Shown here: positions 26,723 through 35,659 of the stretch, piece by piece
How the letters are laid out: each line of letters starts with the position of its first letter
Position numbering within the stretch: the stretch's first letter is position 1
Source of the DNA: Streptomyces himalayensis subsp. himalayensis
Lineage (GTDB): Bacteria > Actinomycetota > Actinomycetes > Streptomycetales > Streptomycetaceae
Assembly: GCF_013778455.1 (NCBI RefSeq)
Contig: NZ_JACEHE010000003.1
Coordinates: 248,001-312,000 of the forward strand
Direction: 5' to 3'
Length of the DNA: 64,000 nucleotides
Notes under the pieces: generated by a model
Database searches by the model: none
Told to the model about the DNA's origin: nothing
Seen by the model: the letters and a program-made list of their open reading frames with translations, nothing else
Program-made: the position numbers and the translations under genes

Positions 26723-27884
26723 ATGACAGACGCGCGGATCGCCAAGCTGTACGGCCGCAGGGTGTGGGACTCACGCGGCCGGCCGACCGTCGAGGTCGAG
26801 GCCCACATCACGGATGGTGCGGTCGGGCGGGCGATCGCTCCGGCCGGCGCCTCGACGGGCCAGGGGGAAGCCCTGGACCTGCGCGACGGCGGCAGCCGCT
26901 TCGGCGGGCTCGACGTCCATCGTGCGGTGGGCTCGGTGAACAACGAGATCGCGCCCGCTCTCAAGGGCCAGGATGCGACCGACCAGGAGTCGGTCGACCG
27001 GCTGCTGGTGGACCTCGACGGGACCCCGGACCGGAGCCGTCTCGGCGGCAACGCGATCGTGGCCACGTCCATGGCCGTGCTGCACGCCGCCGCCGCATCG
27101 GCGGACAAGCCGCTGTGGCTCCATCTGTCGGGTGGACGTCCGGTCCGGATCCCTCTGCCGGAGATCCAGATCTTCGGCGGCGGCGCCCACGCGGACCGGC
27201 GTGTCGACGTGCAGGATTTCATGGTGGTCTGTCCCGCGGCAGGGAGCTTCTCCGAGGCCCTGGACTGGACCGCGGAGATCTACCGGGCGGCCGGACGTCT
27301 GATGCGCAAGGCCGGGAAGACCGGCGGTGTGGCCGACGAAGGGGGCTTCTGGCCGGCGTTCGACTCCAACGAGGAGGCACTGGAGACGCTGACCCTGGCC
27401 ATCGAGACCGCAGGCTTCGGCCCCTCGTCCCAGGTCGGCATCTCCCTGGACATCGCGGCCTCGCAGTTCGGCAGCGCCGGGAAGTACACGCTGGCTCTCG
27501 ATGATCGCGCCCTGGACACCGGCGCGCTGATCGAGATGCTCGGGCGCTGGATCGAGCACTATCCGATCCTGTCCATCGAGGACCCCCTCGGCGAGGACGA
27601 TCACGAGGGCATGGTGGAGTTCACCCGGCTGTACGGCGACCGCTGCCAGGTGATCGGCGACGATTTCCTGGTGACGAGCGCACAGCGGGTGGAGGCGGCC
27701 GCGGCCGGCAAGGCGGCCAACGCGGTGCTCGTCAAGCCGAACCAGGCCGGGACGGTCACGGAGGCTCCTGGAGAAGTGGTATTTCGAAGCGTCGCCCTTC
27801 GTGGGAGTGCCGCAGATCCCACCGGCCGAAAAGCCGAATCCGATGACGCTCGAACGGTTCCTGCTCGAACAGTCCGCAAACTGA
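26723..27884 (+). pseudogene. Enolase paralogue truncated and fused to another gene's tail
   Basis: Codons 1-347 are a clear enolase (phosphopyruvate hydratase) relative: FGGGAHADRRVDVQDFM, the acid Glu in ADEGGFWP, metal ligands in GISLDIAAS, LSIEDPLGEDD and VIGDDFLVT, and the base Lys in LVKPNQAGTVTE. Directly after TVTE (27763) enolase similarity stops. The region that should hold the HRSGET loop and the last substrate-binding Lys is missing. In another frame 27765-27884 encodes a 39-residue C-terminus of a different protein (WYFEASPFVGVPQIPP..., stop at 27884). The enolase frame itself runs on to 28045 inside the next gene. A deletion joining two genes explains this. Confidence 0.75.
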
Positions 27885-27908
27885 CCTTTTCGCCCCACAG
27901 GAAATGCC

Positions 27909-28466
27909 ATGGCACGAGTTCCCTATCTGCACCGCGAGGACGCGGACGAGGCGCTGGGGCCCCTGTACGACCGGCTCGAGGCCGAACGCAAGGTACCGAC
28001 GGCGAACATCTTCCTCGCCCTCGCGGGCGCGCCGGAACAACTTGACGCCTTTCTGACCTACGCCAACGCGCTGCGGGCCTGCGAACTCAGTCCCAGGCTC
28101 CGGGAGCTGGCGATCCTGACCGTGGGGCACGCGACGCGGTCGGCGTACGAGGTCGCGCATCACCAGTCCCACGGGATGAAGGCCGGGCTCACCGAGGAGC
28201 AGCTCGCGGCGGTTGCCGATTTCGAATCTGCCGATGTCTTCGACGAGGTGGAGAAGGCCGTCATGCGTCTTGCCAAGGAGTCCACACTCGTGGTCGATGT
28301 CTCCGAGGAGACATGGCGTGCCGCCGCTGCGCATCTGACCGACAAGCAAATGGTCGAACTCGCCTTGTCCATCGCCTGGTACAACTCCGGCGTCCGCATC
28401 ATGGGCCTGTTGGACATCGATCTTGAGAGCGGTTATCCGAACCCGTTCGCGGACCCGCGTCCGTAG
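27909..28466 (+). CDS. Carboxymuconolactone decarboxylase-family protein
   Basis: A 185-residue helical protein of the CMD family, with the conserved RELAILTVGHATRSAYEVAHH core near residues 58-78 and MKAGLTEEQL after it. It belongs to the branch without the AhpD CxxC pair, so peroxidase activity is unlikely; decarboxylase, hydrolase or chaperone-like roles are known in the family. A GGAAATGCC-type ribosome site precedes the ATG. It lies 24 bp behind the broken enolase gene and 21 bp before the alcohol dehydrogenase gene. Confidence 0.83.
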   Translation: MARVPYLHREDADEALGPLYDRLEAERKVPTANIFLALAGAPEQLDAFLTYANALRACELSPRLRELAILTVGHATRSAYEVAHHQSHGMKAGLTEEQLAAVADFESADVFDEVEKAVMRLAKESTLVVDVSEETWRAAAAHLTDKQMVELALSIAWYNSGVRIMGLLDIDLESGYPNPFADPRP

Positions 28467-28487
28467 GCAATTTCAAGGAGTATTTCA

Positions 28488-29594
28488 ATGGCGAAAATGC
28501 TCGCTGCACGACTGCATGCGCTCGGTGAGCCCATGTCGGTGGACACGATCGATGTGCCGACGCCGCGACCGACCGATGTGCTGGTGCGGGTCAAGGCCTG
28601 CGGAATCGTGCCGAACATGGCCAACGTGATCAACAACTGGCCCACCTGGTTCCCCCATCAGCCGCTGCCCAGGTTCCCCGCCATCTTCGGCCTGGACGCC
28701 GCCGGCGTGGTCGAGGCGGTCGGCGAGGCGGTGATCAACACCAAGCCCGGCGACAGGGTGTACGTGAATCCCCTACGGTCCTGCGGAAGTTGCCAGGTGT
28801 GCCGCGGAGGTGAGCTCAGCAGATGCCGCTACTTCACCCTGAACGGCTATTTCAGCACGTCGCGTGACGGCCAGCGGATCTTCGACCTCTACCCCTACGG
28901 CGGCTTCGCGGAGTACATGACCGCACCCCAGTACTCGATCGTCAACATCCCGGACAACATGACGTTCGAGCAGGCCGGAAAGCTCGGCTACATCGGCACG
29001 TCCTACGGAGCCCTCAAGAACGCCGCTGCGGGACCGGGCCAGGTGGCGCTCATCGACGGGGTCACCGGAACCCTCGGTGTCGCCTCGACCGTCCTCGCGC
29101 TGGCGTCCGGTGTGTCGCGGGTCCTCGGTACCGGCCGCAACGAGGCACTCCTCAAGCGCGTCAAGGACCTGGATCCGGACCGGGTCGAGGTGTTCAGGCT
29201 GGGTGAGGGCTCCTCCGGTGAGTGGGCGAAGTCGCTGACCGGCGGCGAGGGCGCCGACTTCGTCATCAGCGCGCTGGGAGCCAGGGCACCGGTGGAGACG
29301 ATGCTGGATTCCATGCAGGGAGTCCGCAGGGGCGGCAGGGTGGTCAACGTCGGCGGTGTGGCCGAGCGGCTGCCCGTGGACGTGAAGTGGCTCATGGACG
29401 AGCAGGTCCAGCTGATCGGCTCCAACTGGTTCACCACCGCGCAGGGGCAGGAACTCGCCGACATGGTGGGCACGGGCGCCCTGGACCTGTCGTACCTGGA
29501 GTCCAAGCCCTTCCCGCTGGCCAGGGTCAACGAGGCGATCTCGGGACTCGAGGACCGCGACGGCGGATTCAGCAACTACGTCGTCATTCCCTGA
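28488..29594 (+). CDS. Zinc-dependent alcohol dehydrogenase (MDR family)
   Basis: A 368-residue medium-chain dehydrogenase. The catalytic-zinc Cys is in VKACGIVPN, the structural-zinc lobe is CGSCQVCRGGELSRC and the nucleotide-binding fold begins VALIDGVTGTLGVAST. The position after the catalytic Cys is atypical (the GHE motif is replaced by FGLDAAGVV). The Shine-Dalgarno AAGGAG is well placed. It is the last gene of the enolase-CMD-ADH operon and is followed by a perfect hairpin terminator. Confidence 0.88.
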   Translation: MAKMLAARLHALGEPMSVDTIDVPTPRPTDVLVRVKACGIVPNMANVINNWPTWFPHQPLPRFPAIFGLDAAGVVEAVGEAVINTKPGDRVYVNPLRSCGSCQVCRGGELSRCRYFTLNGYFSTSRDGQRIFDLYPYGGFAEYMTAPQYSIVNIPDNMTFEQAGKLGYIGTSYGALKNAAAGPGQVALIDGVTGTLGVASTVLALASGVSRVLGTGRNEALLKRVKDLDPDRVEVFRLGEGSSGEWAKSLTGGEGADFVISALGARAPVETMLDSMQGVRRGGRVVNVGGVAERLPVDVKWLMDEQVQLIGSNWFTTAQGQELADMVGTGALDLSYLESKPFPLARVNEAISGLEDRDGGFSNYVVIP

Positions 29595-29658
29595 GCCGGG
29601 CCGGGGACTGCTCCCCGAGCCGGGGCGGGGACTGCTCCCCGCGCCCTGCCCCCGTACT

Positions 29659-29690
29659 CACCCCGCGGCGTTCCTGCCCGCCGCGGGGTG
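29659..29690 (+). terminator. Perfect 12-bp hairpin
   Basis: CACCCCGCGGCG (29659-29670) and its exact complement (29679-29690) enclose an 8-nt loop, followed by ATTTCCTGTT. It ends the alcohol dehydrogenase operon. Confidence 0.8.
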
Positions 29691-29742
29691 ATTTCCTGTT
29701 CGATGCTCTCGTTGGCACAGACTCAGCAGGACGGAGGAGCCG

Positions 29743-30681
29743 GTGGAACTGCGCTGGCTGGAATCGTTCGTCACCGTCGCGGAGGAACTGCACTTCGCGA
29801 AGGCGGCGGACCGACTGCATCTGGCTCCGTCAGCACTTAGTGCCCAAGTCAGGGCGCTGGAGTCGCACCTGGGCGTACGCCTGATCGACCGCGGACGGCG
29901 CAGCCGCCCGGCGCTGACCAGCGCCGGGCGGCTGTTTCTCGAGGAGGCGCAGCGCACGCTCGCCCAGGCCGCCCGTGCCGAGGCCGTGGGCCGGCGGGCC
30001 GGCCGCGGGGAGCTGGGACATGCCGAGATCGCCTACGTGGCCTCGGCCGCCTTCTCGGGTGTGCTGACCGACGTCCTCACTCGGTGTGCGGCCCCGGGAA
30101 CCCAGCTCACGGTGCAGGTCCGCGAGCTGGAGACACCGGCCCAGCTGGAGGCCCTGGCCTGCGGGGACATCGACGTCGGCTTCCTGCGCTGGAGGCCGGA
30201 GTACCCGCCGGGAGTCACGGCCACCTGTCTGCTCACCGAGGAGGTCGTCCTGGCGCTACCGGCCGGCTCGCCTCTGGCGGCGTACGAGGCCGTGCCGGCG
30301 GCGGAGCTGTGCCACGAGCGGTTCGTGGCCCCCCACTTCGACGAGGAGTACGGCTGCCGCGACCAGATCCTCGAGGTGGCCGACCAGGGTGGTTTCAGCC
30401 CCCAGGTCGCTCCTCCGGTACGGGACTTCATCGCCGCTCTCACACTGGTGGGCGGCGGTCTCGCCGTGGCTCTGGTGCCGGATTCGCTGCGCCGCGTGCA
30501 GATACCGGGGGTCACCTGTCGTCCGCTCGCGGACGTACGGCTGACCACCCGGCTGGTCGGCGCGTACCGCAAGGGCGAGACCTCGCCGGCGGTACGCGGC
30601 GTGATCCGCCGCCTGCGGGAGGCGGCGGCCGTCACGGTCGCAAACAACGATCCTCAAGCTCATATGACTTTCCTGAGGTGA
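29743..30681 (+). CDS. LysR-family transcriptional regulator
   Basis: A 312-residue LysR protein. The winged helix is LRWLESFVTVAEELHFAKAA...LHLAPSALSAQVRALE at the N-terminus, followed by a substrate-binding domain with GDIDVGFLRW and LVGGGLAVALVPDSL. GTG 29743 follows CGGAGGAG. It is convergent with the glutaryl-CoA dehydrogenase gene and about 150 bp behind the alcohol dehydrogenase gene. Either neighbour may be its target; no T-N11-A site could be singled out. Confidence 0.88.
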   Translation: MELRWLESFVTVAEELHFAKAADRLHLAPSALSAQVRALESHLGVRLIDRGRRSRPALTSAGRLFLEEAQRTLAQAARAEAVGRRAGRGELGHAEIAYVASAAFSGVLTDVLTRCAAPGTQLTVQVRELETPAQLEALACGDIDVGFLRWRPEYPPGVTATCLLTEEVVLALPAGSPLAAYEAVPAAELCHERFVAPHFDEEYGCRDQILEVADQGGFSPQVAPPVRDFIAALTLVGGGLAVALVPDSLRRVQIPGVTCRPLADVRLTTRLVGAYRKGETSPAVRGVIRRLREAAAVTVANNDPQAHMTFLR

Positions 30682-30690
30682 GGTGGTCCC

Positions 30691-30720
30691 CGGGCAGGCC
30701 GGCCCATACCGACCTGCCCG
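30691..30720. terminator. Bidirectional hairpin between LysR and gcdH genes
   Basis: CGGGCAGG (30691-30698) pairs with CCTGCCCG (30713-30720) between two convergent stop codons, followed by GCGCGTTTC. Modest length, but well placed. Confidence 0.55.
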
Positions 30721-30727
30721 GCGCGTT

Positions 30728-31897
30728 TCAGCGGTACGCCGCGATGCCCGTCACGGACTGGCCGACGACGAGGGTGTGGATCTCCTCGGTGCCCTCGTAA
30801 GTGAGCACGGTCTCCAGGTTGTTGGCGTGCCGGAGCACCGGGTACTCGGTGGTGATGCCGTTGGCGCCGAGAATGGTGCGGGCCGTGCGGGCGGTGTCGA
30901 GTGCGGCCCGGACGTTGGCGAGCTTTCCGAGGCTGACCTGTTCCGGGCGCAGCTTCCCGGCGTCCTTCAGCTTGCTCAGGCGCAGGGCCAACAGCTGGGC
31001 GTTCACCAGATCGACCTGCATCCGGGCCAGCTTCTGCTGGGTGAGCTGGAAGCCGCCGAGCTGCCGGCCGAACTGCTCGCGGGTCGTGGAGTACTCCAGA
31101 GCCGAGAGATAGCAGGTGCGGGCCGCGCCGACGACACCGCACAGGATGCCGAAGCGCGCCTCGGACAGGCAGGACAGCGGTCCCTTCAAACCCGTCACGC
31201 CCGGGAGCACCGCCGAGGCGGGCAACCGTACGTCTTCCAGGTGCAGTTCGGCGGTGACGGACGCGCGCAGCGACAGCTTCTTGTGGATCTCGCTGGTGGT
31301 GAAGCCCGGGGTGTCCTTGGGTACGAGGAAGCCGCGGATGCCCTCCTCGGTGCGGGCCCAGACCACGGCGATGTCGGCGACCGAGCCATTGGTGATCCAC
31401 ATCTTGGTGCCGTTGAGGATCCAGTCGTCACCGTCGCGCTTGGCCTGGGTCCGCATGTTTCCGGGATCGGAGCCCTGGTCGGGTTCGGTGAGCCCGAAGC
31501 AGCCGATCGCCTCACCGGAGGCGAGCTTGGGCAGCCACTCCTGCTTCTGCTCCTCGGAGCCGTAGCGGTGGATGGGGAACATGACCAGCGAGCCTTGCAC
31601 GGACACGAAGCTGCGCAGTCCCGAGTCGGCCGCCTCCAGTTCGCGGCAGGCCACACCGTAGGCGGTGGCGCTGACACCGGCGCAGCCGTAGCCCTCCAGG
31701 TGCATGCCCAGTAGTCCCAACTGGCCGAGTTCAGGGCCCAGTTCGCGAGTCGGGAAGGTACCCGCCTCGAACCAGTCGGCCACATGCTCGGTCACTCGGT
31801 CACGGACGAAGACGCTGACCGTGTCACGGATGAGGCGTTCGTCGTCGTCGAGCTCGTTGTCGAGTTCCAGGGCGTCAATGGGGTTGAGGTGGGGCAT
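30728..31897 (-). CDS. gcdH: Glutaryl-CoA dehydrogenase
   Basis: A 389-residue acyl-CoA dehydrogenase of the glutaryl-CoA type, which oxidises and decarboxylates glutaryl-CoA to crotonyl-CoA. Supporting signs are LRSFVSVQGSLVMFPIHRYG, GCFGLTEPDQGSDP, the long FAD-domain WILNGTKMWITNG and the catalytic Glu in LTYEGTEEIHTLVVGQ. A CoA-transferase gene lies 76 bp upstream on the same strand, so glutarate activation and oxidation are encoded together. Confidence 0.9.
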   Translation of the reverse strand: MPHLNPIDALELDNELDDDERLIRDTVSVFVRDRVTEHVADWFEAGTFPTRELGPELGQLGLLGMHLEGYGCAGVSATAYGVACRELEAADSGLRSFVSVQGSLVMFPIHRYGSEEQKQEWLPKLASGEAIGCFGLTEPDQGSDPGNMRTQAKRDGDDWILNGTKMWITNGSVADIAVVWARTEEGIRGFLVPKDTPGFTTSEIHKKLSLRASVTAELHLEDVRLPASAVLPGVTGLKGPLSCLSEARFGILCGVVGAARTCYLSALEYSTTREQFGRQLGGFQLTQQKLARMQVDLVNAQLLALRLSKLKDAGKLRPEQVSLGKLANVRAALDTARTARTILGANGITTEYPVLRHANNLETVLTYEGTEEIHTLVVGQSVTGIAAYR

Positions 31898-31973
31898 CAG
31901 GGGTTCCTCCGGGACTGTTGAGAACGAAGAGCAGCGTTGCGGGTGAGTCTGTGCGGTTGCGTAGGGGTGGCGG

Positions 31974-33242
31974 TCATGCGGTTTCGGGGGTGTCGTCGGC
32001 GGTGCGGCGGAAGAGCTCCGCCGTGTGTTCGCCCAGACCGGGCGGCGGCAGGCGGTACTGCGCGGGTGACTCGCTCAGCGCGATGGGGTGGGCGACCTGC
32101 CGGGACACCGGCGCGGGCGCCGATCCGTCCTCTGATCCGTCCGCCGATCCGTCCGCCGGGAAGGGGGCCGTGGCCGGGATGCTGACGATGCCGGGCAACC
32201 CGAGCCGGTGGGCGAAGGCGAACGCCTCGTCGAGCGTGTTGACCGGGCCCGCGGGCACCCCCGCGGCGAGCAGGGTGGCGGACCAGTGGTCGGCGCCTGC
32301 GGTCAGCAGCCGTTCGCCCAGCAGCTTCCGCAGCTCTTCACGGTGCGCCACCCGGCCGGGGTTGGTGCGGAAGCGGTCGTCGTCGGCGAGGCCGGGGCAC
32401 CCGAGGACCGCGGCCAGCGCCACGAACTGCCCGTCGTTGCCGACCGCGAGTGCGAGCGGGCGGTCCGCGGTGGGGAAGGTCTCGTACGGGGCGATGCTGG
32501 GGTGGGCGTTGCCCAGCCGTCCGGGTACGACGCCGACGACGGCGTAGCCCGAGGCCTGGTTGACCATCGCCGACAGCAACGAGCCCAGCAGACTCACCTC
32601 GACGCGCTGTCCTTCGCCGCTGGCGTCCCGGTGCCGCAGGGCCGCCATGATGCCGAGCGTCGCGTGCAGACCGGTGATCACGTCGACGAGGGCGACCCCG
32701 GTCTTCACCGGTTCGCCGTCGGGCTCCCCCGTCACGCTCATCAGCCCGCCGACGGCCTGGACCAGCAGGTCGTAGCCGGGGATCGCGGCGCCGCCGTCGG
32801 CCCCGAATCCGCTGACGGAGCAGTAGACGAGGCGGGGATGGCGAGCTCGCAGATCCGCGTATCCCAGCCCGAGCCGGTCCATCGTGCCGGGACGGAAGTT
32901 CTCCACCAGCACGTCGGACTCGGCGATCAGCGCACGTGCCCGCTCGCGTCCCGTCTCGCTGGTCAGGTCCAGGGCGACGGAGCGCTTGTTCCGGTTGACG
33001 CCGAGGAAGTAGGTCGACGTGCCGTTCTCGTCCGCGGGGGGACGCCATTCGCGGGTCTCGTCGCCCGTCCCGGGCCGCTCGACCTTCACGACGTCGGCCC
33101 CGAGGTCGGCCAGGAGCATGGTGGCGTACGGTCCCGCGAGGACACGGGAGAAGTCCGCGATCCGCAGCCCTGCCAGTGCGCCTCGCCCCGCTCCCCCGTC
33201 AGCGCCGGAACCGTCGCCCGGGGGGCCGTCCTTGGTACTCAC
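31974..33242 (-). CDS. CaiB/BaiF class III CoA-transferase, probable glutarate CoA-transferase
   Basis: A 422-residue class III CoA-transferase. It opens LAGLRIADFSRVLAGPYATM, has NRNKRSVALDL and the catalytic Asp in IPGYDLLVQAVGG. GTG 33242 follows AGGAGG at ideal spacing. Directly upstream of gcdH, it most likely moves CoA from succinyl-CoA to glutarate, as in the human SUGCT protein. A Ser/Asp-rich loop (ADGSADGSEDGS) near residue 380 comes from a short GATCCGTCC repeat in the DNA. Other dicarboxylates are possible. Confidence 0.87.
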   Translation of the reverse strand: MSTKDGPPGDGSGADGGAGRGALAGLRIADFSRVLAGPYATMLLADLGADVVKVERPGTGDETREWRPPADENGTSTYFLGVNRNKRSVALDLTSETGRERARALIAESDVLVENFRPGTMDRLGLGYADLRARHPRLVYCSVSGFGADGGAAIPGYDLLVQAVGGLMSVTGEPDGEPVKTGVALVDVITGLHATLGIMAALRHRDASGEGQRVEVSLLGSLLSAMVNQASGYAVVGVVPGRLGNAHPSIAPYETFPTADRPLALAVGNDGQFVALAAVLGCPGLADDDRFRTNPGRVAHREELRKLLGERLLTAGADHWSATLLAAGVPAGPVNTLDEAFAFAHRLGLPGIVSIPATAPFPADGSADGSEDGSAPAPVSRQVAHPIALSESPAQYRLPPPGLGEHTAELFRRTADDTPETA

Positions 33243-33481
33243 GCCTGCCTCCTGATGATCGTCCTCGGCCACCGGGCCTGCCCCGGGCGCGATCAGCCTG
33301 ACCCCCCTCAGTGCGGCAGGTCAACGACGAACTCACGCATCTTTGTGCGCGGAAAACGTTCTGTACGAGCAGGTCAGCGAGGCTGTGGCCGGATTACGCT
33401 CACGGCGGCACCACTGCTCGCGGGGACGCTGGAGACCGTCGCCGCAGGACTCGTGGTGGCCATCGGCCTGTCTGCGCGTGA

Positions 33482-33784
33482 CTGGCAGCGGCACCCCACC
33501 ACCAGGACCCGGCCGGCGCCCTGGCGACCACGCGTCTCGTCCGGGCCACCCCTGCCCTGTGCGCACGGCAGTTGAAGGAGCAGCACGGCTGGCAGCCCGG
33601 CCTGGCCCAGGCCCTGGCCGAACGCCACGGTTCGTCGCAGCCCGCGACGCTCGGCGAATCAGTACGGGCCGCCGCCGCGCTGGACTGCCTGAATGTCGCC
33701 ATCGACCACTGGACCGCCTCCGACGGCCGCCTCGACCTCGTCGACCTCCTGGACGAGGCCTTCGCCGCACTGACACAAGGGTGA
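33482..33784 (+). pseudogene. C-terminal remnant of a TetR-family regulator
   Basis: The frame downstream of a stop at 33479 encodes ALATTRLVRATPALCARQLK and ends LDLVDLLDEAFAALTQG, the ligand-domain end of actinobacterial TetR regulators. No start or DNA-binding domain remains. Upstream, 33243-33480 has open but unconvincing frames. I read this as a truncated regulator that once served the following azl genes. Confidence 0.5.
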
Positions 33785-33799
33785 GCGGCGGTACCACCG

Positions 33800-34216
33800 G
33801 TGTCACGCAGCCGGTCGGCGACATCGAGAGCGGGCTCGCCGCGAGGTGGCGTCGGCGCCCAGAGCAGTGCCTGCGAGACCTACTGGGTCGGCGGCGGTCT
33901 GCTCGGCGTCGCTCTTGCCCTGCGCGCCTTGCCCTTCGCGGTGCTGCGCACGCTGCGCGACTCGGCGCTCGTGCGGCAGCTGTCGCTGTGGATGCCGGTG
34001 GGCATTCTCGCAATCCTCGCCGTTACCGCCCTGCACGGCACCATCGCCGCCGAACCGCACGCGACGCTCTACGCGCTGCTCGCGGTCGCCGTCACCGCCG
34101 CCGTACACCTGGCCTCCGGCCGCCGCACGATCCTGAGCGTCGGCATCGGCACCGCCGTCTACGCCCTCGTCAACGACCCTCTGACGCCTCGCCGTTCCCG
34201 AGGAGAGGCCAGTTGA
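33800..34216 (+). CDS. azlD: AzlD-like branched-chain amino acid export subunit, orphan
   Basis: Up to 138 residues. From about residue 28 it shows the AzlD pattern of four hydrophobic helices: WVGGGLLGVALALRALPFAV, then LWMPVGILAILAVTALHG and a C-terminal pair. The first 27 residues are charged and atypical, so the true start may lie inside. AzlD works with AzlC to export branched-chain amino acids or analogues. No azlC is present; a TetR remnant takes its expected place. The gene may be non-functional. Confidence 0.6.
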   Translation: MSRSRSATSRAGSPRGGVGAQSSACETYWVGGGLLGVALALRALPFAVLRTLRDSALVRQLSLWMPVGILAILAVTALHGTIAAEPHATLYALLAVAVTAAVHLASGRRTILSVGIGTAVYALVNDPLTPRRSRGEAS

Positions 34217-34230
34217 ACGGAGAGGCGGAG

Positions 34231-35652
34231 TCACTCGTCGTTCACCCAGCGCACGAGCCGCTGTAGGGGGTAGAAGCCGTCGTGGGAGAGGCCCTGTGGC
34301 ATTCCGCCCGCCCTGCCGAGCGACACCACGCGCTGCACCCCGGCACAGGCGAGGGCGTCGCGCAGCTCCGTCTTGCGTGCATCGGGGTAGACACCGACCG
34401 TCTGTGTGGCGACGCCTGCATGCGCGACGGCCTCGGACAGCGCGGTGACCGGAACGACGTTGACGATCTTGCCGTCGGGGTGGAAGTCCACCGGTTCCGG
34501 CGAGCGGATGACCAGGCCCCGGCCGTCGTACCCGCCCCAGACCCGGTACTCGGGCGCCAGAGACCGCAGTATGTCGATCTCCTCGCGGAGTTCCGAGGCG
34601 ACCCGCGGCCCGTCGGCCGAACTGAACTCCCGTGCGATGCCGAGGCGTTCGCACAGCAGCGCGGCGTAGCGGTCGGCGTCCTCCTGGGAACCCTCGACGA
34701 ACTGGAAGCGACTGGCCACGCACGCCTGCTGGTTGAAGAAGGTGGCGTCCGCGGCGGCCGCGTCCGCAGCCTGAGCCAGGGCCTCCTCGGACCCGAAGGC
34801 CTCGCGGCCGATCATCGAGATGGAGGTCTTGGGATCGAAGGAGACCAGCTCGAATCCGGGACCGACGTACTTCAGGGCCCCGCGGATCGTGGCCTCGCCG
34901 CCCCAGGCCACCAGCTTGTCGAAGAACTGCGGGCGGAACAGCACGCTCTCCACCGTCTCGTCGCCGCCCCGCCAGTACACCGCGGAGAACGAACGCACCA
35001 CAGGGTGGCCCGGCGCCACCGACGCCATCGTGCGCAGGATGGCGGTCGCGGTGAACAGGTCGTTCGAGGGCAGCTTCAGCAGGTTGACGCCCTTGGTGAG
35101 GGCACCGCGGACGACGGACATCGCCGCCACGCCGGGAGCGTTGCCGGCGATGATGTGCACCAGACGCGGCGGGAACGCGCGGGTGGAAGCGATCCGACCC
35201 TCGGGCAGCCGCACCTCGCGCCAGCCGTCGAGCACGTCCGCTCCGCCGAGCTCGTGGTCGATCTGGGCGTACAGGCCGGGCCGCTGGAAGGTGCGCCACA
35301 GCACGGCGTAGGCGCGTTCGAGCACCTCCCTGGGGAGCGGGCTGACCGGTGCCATACGGTCCAGGGCTTCGGCGAGCAGGCCTTCCCGGTCCGCCTTCAG
35401 GGCCTCGCCGGTCTCCACCAGCAGGTCGACGATCTCCGCGCTCGGCACATGGAAGGCGGGCCCGGGTTCGGTACGGGGCCACACGAGACGGTCCAGGTCG
35501 AGTGCCGGCGCCGTGAAGGCCGCGCCTGACCTGCCGTGGCCGATGTGCGGGCCCTGGTCGACGTTGCCGCGGACGACATGCACCACGGACACCGGTCCGG
35601 TTCCGTCCTGCCGCGAGGGTGCTTCGGTTCCGTGAAGCGTCGTGTCGCTCAT
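34231..35652 (-). CDS. LuxC-family acyl-CoA/acyl-protein reductase
   Basis: A 473-residue member of the LuxC branch of the aldehyde dehydrogenase superfamily, which reduces an activated acyl group to an aldehyde with NADPH. Family stretches are LVHIIAGNAPGVAAMSVVRG, LLKLPSNDLFTATAIL, SVLFRPQFFDKLVAWGG and the nucleophile Cys in FFNQQACVASRF. The ATG at 35652 has GGAGG upstream. The natural partner, a LuxE-type synthetase, lies 1.4 kb upstream on the same strand, separated by a TnpB element. Light production is not implied: no luxAB is present. Confidence 0.87.
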   Translation of the reverse strand: MSDTTLHGTEAPSRQDGTGPVSVVHVVRGNVDQGPHIGHGRSGAAFTAPALDLDRLVWPRTEPGPAFHVPSAEIVDLLVETGEALKADREGLLAEALDRMAPVSPLPREVLERAYAVLWRTFQRPGLYAQIDHELGGADVLDGWREVRLPEGRIASTRAFPPRLVHIIAGNAPGVAAMSVVRGALTKGVNLLKLPSNDLFTATAILRTMASVAPGHPVVRSFSAVYWRGGDETVESVLFRPQFFDKLVAWGGEATIRGALKYVGPGFELVSFDPKTSISMIGREAFGSEEALAQAADAAAADATFFNQQACVASRFQFVEGSQEDADRYAALLCERLGIAREFSSADGPRVASELREEIDILRSLAPEYRVWGGYDGRGLVIRSPEPVDFHPDGKIVNVVPVTALSEAVAHAGVATQTVGVYPDARKTELRDALACAGVQRVVSLGRAGGMPQGLSHDGFYPLQRLVRWVNDE

Positions 35653-35659
35653 TCGGGAA

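Noticed and set aside
26723..28045. Intact 440-residue enolase
   Set aside because: The length is near normal only by chance. The last 90-odd codons are not enolase-like and run through the tail of another gene and into the next gene.
33243..33480. Small gene between the CoA-transferase gene and the TetR remnant
   Set aside because: Open frames exist, but none has a ribosome site, a conserved-looking core or continuity with the remnant.
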